Part shown: positions 56,792 through 64,000 of the stretch, piece after piece | Position numbering within the stretch: the stretch's first letter is position 1 | How the letters are laid out: the number at the start of each line of letters is the position of its first letter | Origin: Xiphydria camelus | Taxonomy: Eukaryota; Arthropoda; Insecta; Hymenoptera; Xiphydriidae | Assembly: GCA_963678675.1 (NCBI GenBank) | Contig: OY783195.1 | Span: forward strand, 12,560,505 to 12,624,504 | Direction of reading: 5' to 3' | Length of the DNA: 64,000 bases | The notes under the pieces: generated by a model | Seen by the model: the letters and a program-made list of their open reading frames with translations, nothing else | The model's database searches: none | What the model was told of the DNA's origin: nothing | Made by a program: the position numbers and the translations under genes

Positions 56792-56876
56792 GCATCGATA
56801 TTTTGCTGCACCTGTATTCTTCTGGGACCTAAGATAATTATAAAAACCCCATATAATTCATCCCCGACAACTACAA
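56792..56876 (-). repeat. Repeat F copy C, left part
   Basis: GATATTTTGCTGCACCTGTA to CATATAATTCA matches copies at 58440-58510 and 59270-59340. It breaks off at 56876, and the continuation (TCTTATCGAGCTGTACC) is found at 62366, on the other side of the 5.5-kb element. Confidence 0.75.
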
Positions 56877-57036
56877 CCCGTGTGGAAATCTGCCCAAGTT
56901 GGCCCAATCAGTAATTGGGCGCCAATTAGGCCCCAATTGGGCGGCCCAATTTGAATAATATATAATAAATCGAATAGATACAATTATTTGTTTTATTTAT
57001 GTACCGGAAGTAAAAATAAATCTGGACATTTAGAAC

Positions 57037-57545
57037 TTATTCCGAACTTTTAGTGACTGGAATTTGAGTCAGGTGATACGATGTAGTATTAGCGTTTAGT
57101 TGGGGCTACGTTGGGCAGCCCAATCAGGCCCCAACTAAGGTACTAGTTGGGGCTACGTTGGGCACCCCAATCTGGCCCCAACTAAGGTACCTAATCACTA
57201 CCCTAGCAAGAAATATTGTATAATTTTTATGTTTTAATGTTGATAGCATCGCCTCAAAAACTTTACTAACTTTATTATGATACCATTGGTAATAAATATA
57301 TAATATATTTCATTCTCTTTGATAATTGCGTTTTTAATAATCTTTACAGCATTTTTCAAATTGAATGGAGTAAGATACATATAATGATAAATTGGCCATT
57401 TCTATTACAGAATAAATAAAATTGAAATCTATTCCGAACTTTTAGTGACTGAAATTTGGGTCAGGTGATACGATATAGTATTAGCGTTTAGTTGGGGCTA
57501 CATTGGGTACCCCAATCTGGCCCCAACTGAGGTACCTAATCACTT
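57037..57545. repeat. Direct duplication with TTGGGGCTAC words
   Basis: About 57037-57205 and 57427-57545 share TTCCGAACTTTTAGTGACTG, AGGTGATACGAT and GTTTAGTTGGGGCTAC. The first copy holds an extra internal unit of about 50 bp. Confidence 0.7.
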
Positions 57546-57559
57546 AGTCCAAGGCACTT

Positions 57560-57800
57560 ATCCATTTTTACCTATGCCGCAAACAAATCGACGAGGGTAG
57601 TGTGATTTTTTCAGGGCTGTTTAAGGGTAGTCTCTAAAGTACCGAATCAAAAGGCTTTTTTATTATTTTATTATTATTATTTTTTTCGACAAAATGACCT
57701 TAATAAAAGTTGTAGATAATAACATTCTATTGCTTTATGACTTCTTTTTCTAGCTATTTTAGTTTAGGCGCTACGGCTATTTTTGTGTTTAGAAATTCGC
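57560..57800. repeat. Dispersed repeat Y, inverted relative to 16550-17100
   Basis: TAAAAGTTGTAGATAATAAC at about 57704 and the CGACGAGGGTAGT...GGTAGTCTCTAAAGTACCGA part both match 16550-17060 in rearranged orientation. 57800-58150 shows no gene. Confidence 0.6.
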
Positions 57801-58159
57801 AAGGGCCGTCCCAGGAAAAGAGTACGGCCCTGGAGAGCGGCTAAAAACGACCCCTTTTTTCGGGACGGCCCTGGCAAATAGTGGTGAATGTGACAGGCGT
57901 TCCGTGTAGTTTGCTAATCGTTTGTATTTTTTTAATAATCGTGAATCGTGATAGTGAACGGATGCAGTGCTACTTTTCTCTGGATGCCTGTACATAAAGA
58001 GCAGTAAAGGAGACGACAGCATCTCAGAAGAATTGCCATTAGATAAGTTACTTACAATCTGACCATTCTAACCTCACTTTAATTGCCTATGAAGGACATA
58101 TATCTTTGTGAATATTCTATTTTTTGTTTTCAGTGTCATGCGAGCACGGGACAAATCAA

Positions 58160-58860
58160 TGGTTTTTCGTCTCCATCAACAAGCCGTGGCAAAAAAATAG
58201 GAGATGCAATGGAATTGGATCACAATAATCATGTAATTACTTTATCATTATTTTTTCTCTATCGATATATTTTCTCTTTTGTACTATCACAAGTTCCAAT
58301 TTATACACGACCTGTCAAACCTGAAGTGTACATGTACCTCACTTCTGTTTCATCTTTTCTTCGTCTCTGGTGTAACAACGGTCAATGAGGAATCACTGAT
58401 ACCGATTAGGGTTCGAGGGTTATTCCTTATTCTTTCTATCACAGCATCGATATTTTGCTGCACCTGTATTCCTCTGGGACTTCCTAAAATAATTATAAAA
58501 ACCCCATATAATTCAGCCCGAGCAAGTACAATCTTATCGAGCTGTACCTTATCGAGGAGATCTTACGACATAATGATTCCAAAACGTCTTTATCGAGGAA
58601 TATATATTTCTAATATACGGTAGGGTTCACCAATACTGTAAAATATTGCAGGAATGTTACAGAAAAATTACTTGCAAAAACGTGCTTTGTGAGGTGTAAA
58701 TGATGATATTTTATAATTTCCATCTTTACATCCGAGGCGAAGAAGAGATGAAATAGAAGTGAGGTACATGTACACTTCACGTTTGACAGGTCCGTATATA
58801 CATTGAAACTTGTGATAGTATAATACGAAAGAGGAGATATATCATTTTTAATAATTCTGT
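58160..58860. repeat. Repeat F copy A, two facing half-units
   Basis: 58160-58385 matches the right arm of the palindrome at 59130-60440 (GGAATTGGATCACAATAAT; GACCTGTCAAACCTGAAGTG). 58408-58860 matches its left arm (AGCATCGATATTTTGCTGCA; TTATCGAGCTGTACCTTATC; CTTGCAAAAACGTGCTTTGT). Confidence 0.75.
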
Positions 58861-59009
58861 CGTTATTATCTATAGAAAGGTTAATTCAGAATAATATAGT
58901 TTCTTAATTTTTATGTAGAGCAAGTTCGGTATATTTTAAATAGTGAAATGCTGGATATAATTGTGTTATTTATAATTTGTTACAGAAATAATGCTGCTCA
59001 ATTCTATCC

Positions 59010-59400
59010 AGGACTCTAAATCGAATGCGAACCCGAGGGGATTTCTTTCGAACGAGGGATGATCCACTTGTTGTTCCAAGAACTAGTTGGATTAGTCCAT
59101 TCGGCGAGCTGGATCTGCTGCCTCGAGTGCATGGACGTGCGTCACTTTGAATGGATGAAAATGTTCATTCTTCAATATCCTTCCAACCGTAGACTTGCTG
59201 ATTCTAACCTCTGTTGCCATAGCCCGAATATTCGTTCGAGGGCTATTCCTTATTCTTTCTAGCACAGCCTCGATATTTTGCTGCACCTGTATTCTTCTGG
59301 GACTTCCTAAAATAATTATAAAAACCCTATATAATTCAGCCTTAACAAATACAATCTTATCGAGCTGTACCTTATCGAGGCGATCTTTCGACATAATGAT
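59010..59400 (-). pseudogene. DDE transposase N-terminal HTH fragment (DUF4817-like)
   Basis: On the minus strand: IQVQQNIEAVLERIRNSPRT, IRAMATEVRISKSTVGRILK and KVTHVHALEAADPARRMD, then after a frame change FLEQQVDHPSFERNPL. This is the helix-turn-helix and linker found in insect IS630/Tc1-related transposase proteins. The catalytic domain is absent. An inverted second copy of the same HTH is at 60275-60460. Confidence 0.7.
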
Positions 59401-60440
59401 TCCGAAACGTTTTTATCGAGAATTATATATTTCTAACATACGGTAGTGTTCACGCGAATATTGTAAAATATCGCAGGAATGTTACAGAAAAGTTACTTGC
59501 AAAAACGTGCTTTGTAGGGTGTAAATGATGATATTTTATAATATAATTTCCATCGTTACACCAGAAGCGAAGAAGATTTGAAATAAAAGTGAGGTACATA
59601 TACACTTCACGTTTGACAGGTCAGTATATAAATTGGAACTTGTGTGATAGTATAATACGAAAGAGGAAATATATCGATAAAGAAAAAATAAAAAAATAGT
59701 TACTCCATTATTTTAATCTAACTCCATTGGATCCTTTATTTTTCTGCCACGACTTTGATTGTTGATAGTGGATGGATCAACCAATAAATTTGATTTTTCT
59801 TCACTATCAACAATCAAAGTCGTGACAGAAAAATAAGGGATACAATGGAATTGGATTACAATAATGGAGTAACTACTTTATTATTATTTTTTCTTTATCG
59901 ATATATTTCCTCTTTCGTATTATACTATCACAAGTTCCAATTTATATACCGACCTGTCAAACGTGAAGTATACATGTACCTCACTTCTATTTCATCTCTT
60001 CTTCGCCTCTGGTATAACGATGGAAATTACAAAATATCATCATTTACACCCCACAAAGCACGTTTTTGCAAGTAACTTTTCTGTAACATTCCTGCGATAT
60101 TTTACAATATTCGTGAACACTACCGTATGTTAGAAATATATAAATATTTCTCGATAAAAACGTTTCGGAATCATCACGTCGAAAGATCTCCTTGATAAGG
60201 TATAGCGCGATAAGATTGCATTTGTCAGGGCTGAATTATATAGGGTTTTTATAATTATTTTAGAGTCCCAGAAGAATACAGGTGCAGCAAAATATCGATG
60301 CTGTGCTAGAAAGAATAAGGAATAACCCTCGAACGAGTATTCGAGCTGTGGCAACAGAGGTTAGAATCAGCAAGTCCACGGTTGGGAGGATGTTGAAGGA
60401 TGAACATTTTCATCCATTTAAAGTGACGCACGTCCATATA
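59130..60440. mobile_element. Long palindrome, arms about 640 bp (repeat F copy B)
   Basis: The sequence outward from about 59785 is mirrored almost base for base: CTATCAACAATCAAAGTCGT near the centre, then GAATTGGATTACAATAATGG, then ATGTACCTCACTTCTATTTC, then GTTACAGAAAAGTTACTTGC, up to GTGACGCACGTCCAT at both outer edges. Each arm carries the same HTH coding fragment, so the palindrome is an inverted duplication of one transposon end. Confidence 0.85.
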
Positions 60441-60460
60441 TTACAAATTTTAGTCCAGCA
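60275..60460 (+). pseudogene. DDE transposase HTH fragment, second arm
   Basis: QQNIDAVLERIRNNPRTSIR, AVATEVRISKSTVGRMLK and HFHPFKVTHVH read on the plus strand. This is the mirror copy of 59010-59400, with the usual silent and conservative differences. No downstream domain is present. Confidence 0.72.
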
Positions 60461-60578
60461 AGTTTCTCCTTAAAGAGTTCAGGCTCCATCGGTGTATAAT
60501 AGCTGAGAGTGATTAATATTTTTTCATGTAAATTATTGTTTTTGAAATATATTTACGAAGTAAAAACCTTTCAAAGTA

Positions 60579-60840
60579 ATGATTGCGATACATCATTTTG
60601 TAATGTTTTTTGTCAGATGCCGTAACTCGAAGAAGCAGCAAGGAAGCCCCTTCTTCAGAGAAGGCAGCCATCGAGGCCATTGGATCGGCTTTGGCTTACG
60701 TAAGGGACTGGGACGGAGGACGACGAGAAGGCAGGGAAGTCCAACGCGGAGCGTGGCATCCGTGAAGCCGAGGTGGCAACGCCGGGGCGAGAATACGACA
60801 GACGACGGCGCGAGAACGAGTAGCTGCAGCGAGTAGTTTT
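60579..60840 (+). other. GC-rich stretch with open frames, unassigned
   Basis: A good acceptor-like sequence (TTTTTTGTCAG at about 60616) precedes a GC-rich stretch open in two frames. One reads SSKEAPSSEKAAIEAIG before a stop, the other is Arg-rich. I recognise no domain. It might be an exon or a retroelement 5' piece. Confidence 0.25.
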
Positions 60841-60852
60841 TAGTCTCTTAAA

Positions 60853-61068
60853 GCACGTTGCCACGAGTCGACTCAAGTCGAACGACTTGGTAGTTCGACC
60901 GTACATATATAGTCGACTTAAAATTTCTTTGTTATTAGTCGAATCGAACGGAGTAGCTCGTCTTGCGATTTCATGCGATTCGACTCATAACAAAGAAATT
61001 TTAAGTCGACTATATATACGATCGAACTACCAAATCGTTCGACTTGAGTCGACTCGTGGCAACGCGCC
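60853..61068. mobile_element. Palindromic MITE, about 216 bp
   Basis: CGTTGCCACGAGTCGACTCA at the left and its reverse complement at the right continue through AAGTCGAACGA and AAATTTCTTTGTTAT, with arms of about 95 bp. Confidence 0.82.
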
Positions 61069-61130
61069 ATTTTTAGCTTGCCCGGTCTGCTCACGACTTC
61101 GAGCTTGTTTTTTTTTGCATAGTGTATATA

Positions 61131-61802
61131 CAGGGTGTTACTTAATGATAGGCCGTAATTGCAAGGGCACATTACTGAATCAATTTCCAGTAGAAAAGTT
61201 CATATTAACATGTGTCCTAAAATGTCTGGTTTTCAAGATACAGGACGTCAAAATTTAAAAAAAAATCGGTTTTTCAATAATATCTCAACGATCTTTGTGC
61301 CGATTTTGTTGACATTTGGCACTGTTGTTTATTGTAGAAGATAATTATGAGTTCCAGTGGCGTCCCGGAGGACAATCTCACGAATAATATTGACAAAAAA
61401 AGTGTACACCACTGACTTTTTAAAAAAAGTTATATTTTTTTCAGACTAAGCAGCTAAAAATACAACTTTTTTGTCTCTTGACATTATCTCGTACCTAACT
61501 TCGTTTTTGAGGAAAACAAATATTATTCGTGAGACTGTCCCCCGGAACGCCACTGGAACTCATAATTATCTTCTAGTTAGTGTTAACTTAGCATCTTATT
61601 ACAATAAACAACAGTGCCAAATGTCAACAAAATCGGCATAAGGATCTTTGAGATATTATTAAAAAACAGATTTTTTAAAATTTTGACGTCCTGTATCTTG
61701 AAAATCAGACATTTTAGGACACATGTTAATATGAACTTTTCTACTGGAAATAGATTCAGTAATGTGCCCTTGCAATTACGGCCTATCATTAAGTAACACC
61801 CT
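61131..61802. mobile_element. Long-TIR MITE, 672 bp, TA-flanked
   Basis: CAGGGTGTTACTTAATGATA faces its reverse complement, with TA at 61129-61130 and 61803-61804. Arms of about 250 bp (AATTGCAAGGGCACATTACT; CCAAATGTCAACAAAATCGG) surround a centre with further mirrored words (TATTATTCGTGAGA). No coding is present. Confidence 0.85.
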
Positions 61803-62174
61803 GTATATTTAAATAAATATAGTGTATGTAGTGTAGTGTATATAGTGTATGATAGAGCCCTAAAAACTGAAGAATACGTTTATATTATTATTATTTCTTA
61901 CTGTATGGCCTTGGCCTTTTACATTATTAATCGCACCCTAATCCCCCTTGCATATAAATCTATAAAATATGAAAATAGGAAATTCTTAAATTGTACTTAT
62001 GAAAAACTAAGGAAACCCGCGCGTATGATTTGTATCAATCATTGTTCCGCTTGAATACGTTTATATTTTACTTTTGTACATTTTATGAGAAAACATAAAA
62101 TCTTATTAATTATTATTAATCTTATTATTCATCATTAATCTTATTATTCATTAAAAGTAACATTTCAGGTTGAT

Positions 62175-62345
62175 TGGGCATAAATAGGGTTGCCCAATTG
62201 GGGCCCAATTGGGCGGCCCAAATTCGGCATAGGTTGGGCGGAGCGTTACAAGCCCAACGAAAGCCCAATTGGGCACTGATTGGGCTGCCCAATTGGCGCC
62301 CAACTAGTAATTGGGCAGCCCAATTGGGCCCCAATTGGGGCCCAA
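62175..62345. repeat. TTGGGC/GCCCAA word array
   Basis: Words GCCCAATTGGGC, TTGGGCGGCCCAA and CCCAATTGGGGCCC fill this stretch, so both strands can encode PNWAAQLG-like peptide repeats. These are by-products of the DNA repeat, not a gene. Confidence 0.75.
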
Positions 62346-62363
62346 TGAAGATTTCCACACGGG

Positions 62364-63000
62364 AATCTTATCGAGCTGTACCTTATCGAGGAGATCTTTC
62401 GAGGTAATGATTCTGAAACGTTTCTATGATGTTTTGCAACATTCACGAATTTATCGAGAAATATATATTTCTAACACTCATACGGTAGTGTTCACGAATA
62501 TTATAAAATACCGCAGAAATGTTACAGAAAAGTTACTTGCAAAAACATGCTTTGTGGAGTGTAAATGAGGATATTTTGTAATTTCCATTGTTATACCAGA
62601 GGCGAAGAAGAGATGACATAGAAATGAGGTACACGTACACTTCACGTTTGACAAGTCGGTATATAAATTGGAACTTGTGTGATAGTATAATACAAAAGAG
62701 GAAATGTATCGATAAAGAAAAAATAATAATAAAGTAGTTACTCCATTATAGTAATTCAATAACATTGTATTATTTATTTTTCTGCCACGACTTTAATTGC
62801 TGATAGTGAAAAAAAATCAAATTTATTAGTTGATCCATCCACTATCAACAATCAAAGTCGTGGCAGAAAAATAAGGAATACGATGGAATTGGATTACAAT
62901 AATGGAGTAACTACTTTATTATTATTTTTTCTTCATCGATATATTTCCTTTTTCGTATTATACTCTCACAAGTTCCACTTTATATACTCTGAGAACGCAG
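62364..63000. repeat. Repeat F copy C, right part with palindromic centre
   Basis: It continues the copy broken at 56876 (TCTTATCGAGCTGTACCTTA), passes the palindrome centre near 62815 and proceeds into the right arm to about 62990, where it stops abruptly at a GC-rich junction. Confidence 0.75.
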
Positions 63001-63430
63001 GTAAACGATGTAAAAGTCACGTATCACTCCGACGACGTCTCCATCAAGAATGCCCCAAAGTGCCCCTTCGCCGTCCCAGGTCAGGTCAGTCTGTTGCCGT
63101 CACAAAAGGGGGGGAGGGGGTTAGGCCCCATGAGGGGTCCTCCGGTGGTCAGCGCGGTGACGTCAGAGTACCGAGAACCCTCGAGCTACCCCACGCCCAG
63201 GGTATTGTGCTCACAGTTCGGCCATTCTGACAGGATTCGCGACCCCGCGAACTGTTACTTATCCGGACATCCCTTGGTAGCCATGCTTCGAGTTATTCTA
63301 CGTTCTTCTGTGAACAGACATGATTTATTAAGAATGCTGTTTAGTCAATTACCGGTAGACCCACCATGACTCTAGTCAATCGCTGTTGCTGTTTCCTTCC
63401 TAGATCTCACGTGCATCACACACCACACAC
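63001..63430. other. GC-rich stretch, no gene called
   Basis: 63000-63300 is GC-rich with several short frames, none recognisable. It could be part of a retroelement. Confidence 0.35.
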
Positions 63431-63439
63431 ATGCCCTCA

Positions 63440-63865
63440 TTTTATTACATTACAACACATGTGAACCACCGCCAGTCGGCGCTTGATCGAGTCCACGATC
63501 TTCGCAATTCTTATACATGTGCGCCATACAATTCATACGAGCCACCGCAAAATAGCGCTTGATCGAACGCCCAATCTTCGCAGCTCTTATGTATGATTTG
63601 TGCAAACTATACTACTTCACCCATTTCGTTATATTACAACACATGTGAACCACCGCCAATCGGCGCTTGATCGAGTCCATGATCTTCGCAGTTCTCATAC
63701 ATGTGCGCCATACAATTCATACGAGCCACCGCAAAATAGCGCTTGATCGAATGCTCAATCTTCGCAGCTCTTATGTATGATTTGTACCAGAGTGCATGCG
63801 AACCGCCGCAAAATAGCGCTTGATCGAATCCACGATCTTCGCAGTTCTTTTGCATGACTCTAAAA
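63440..63865. repeat. Short satellite, about 65-70 bp units in 187-bp higher-order repeats
   Basis: GCGCTTGATCGA recurs five times (about 63480, 63560, 63664, 63740 and 63818), each followed by ATCTTCGCA(G/A)(T/C)TCT. 63447-63600 and 63634-63785 are near-identical larger units. The minus strand reads repeated peptide fragments (SIKRYFA), again a by-product. Confidence 0.8.
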
Positions 63866-64000
63866 TAATACTTTGGGTTTGGTAGATACTACTCTTATGG
63901 TCTATACTACTCCTGGTACCAGTATTGGTTCGTCCTGAGACGGTATCACTTATGTTGCTACATACCATTCGGACTTGGATGAGTTATTCCTTCATTCCCG

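Larger units (their letters stand above)
56877..62363. mobile_element. Probable 5.5-kb element with TTGGGC-rich ends
   Basis: CCCGTGTGGAAATCTGCCCA at 56877 faces the reverse complement of CCCGTGTGGAAATCTTCATT at 62363. Just inside both ends are many TTGGGC/GCCCAA and TTGGGGCCCAATT words (56893-56950, 62175-62345; also 57100-57190 and 57490-57540). The outside flanks join into one continuous copy of repeat F if the element is removed, with AA possibly duplicated. No transposase is seen; the interior holds further nested repeats. Confidence 0.6.

Noticed and set aside
62125..62568. Open frames with PNWAAQLGPNW-like peptide repeats on both strands
   Set aside because: They arise from the self-complementary TTGGGC word array, and appear on both strands for that reason.
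63440..63865. Regular repeats that might be a CRISPR array
   Set aside because: The intervals between repeats are themselves repeated, and no cas-like gene is present.

Overview
This window is AT-rich eukaryotic nuclear DNA of insect type. The evidence is spliced transposon genes with GT-AG introns, mariner/Tc1, piggyBac, Mutator-like, Gypsy and Helitron/Helentron-related sequences, a THAP domain, and a short CCTAA (insect-type TTAGG) telomeric tract. The mix resembles ant and other hymenopteran genomes, but the species cannot be fixed from sequence alone. I see no convincing host gene, rRNA, tRNA or CRISPR array. Nearly everything that can be explained is transposable element, often nested several layers deep.

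Layout. 0-5 kb: a complete piggyBac element (48-2610) between TTAA sites, with a two-exon transposase lacking the third-Asp segment, then a Helitron-like 3' end with a 129-bp tandem repeat. 5-9 kb: a Mutator-like transposase fused to a DEDDh exonuclease (minus strand, three exons, two nonsense codons and a frameshift). 9-21 kb: short retroposons with 14-bp target duplications, palindromic elements, a decayed zinc-binding transposon gene inside long inverted arms, and a TTAA element. 21-25 kb: a satellite of about 140 bp split by an 852-bp repeat and by three TTAA-flanked elements sharing their TTAA sites. 25.6-30.4 kb: a young Gypsy-type LTR retrotransposon (minus strand, LTRs about 99% identical, TAAT target duplication) with gag, an A AAA AAC frameshift site and a frame-broken pol. 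30.4-35.4 kb: a 4.9-kb unit with inverted ends holding two mariner relics. 35-45 kb: palindromic elements, the second copy of the 852-bp repeat, a THAP-domain pseudogene and another mariner relic. 45-53 kb: a 3.8-kb element with inverted repeats of about 690 bp, a TTAA element with telomere-like repeats, and a broken endonuclease gene of the type found in Helentrons. 53-64 kb: several long palindromes, a probable 5.5-kb element with TTGGGC-rich ends, fragments of a DDE transposase HTH, and a short satellite.

How the parts relate. The Gypsy element has no recognisable tRNA primer site. The 12 nt after its 5' LTR are instead perfectly complementary to a stretch inside that LTR, next to a TATA-like motif, which is the arrangement expected for Tf1-type self-priming. 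This is the most interesting signal in the window. A second theme is TTAA-targeted (piggyBac-like) elements with at least seven different end sequences. A third is a loose group of elements whose ends begin CCC(G/A)(G/T)GT and whose interiors are built from short self-complementary words such as TTGGGC, CAAGG and GTTTGCGAAC.
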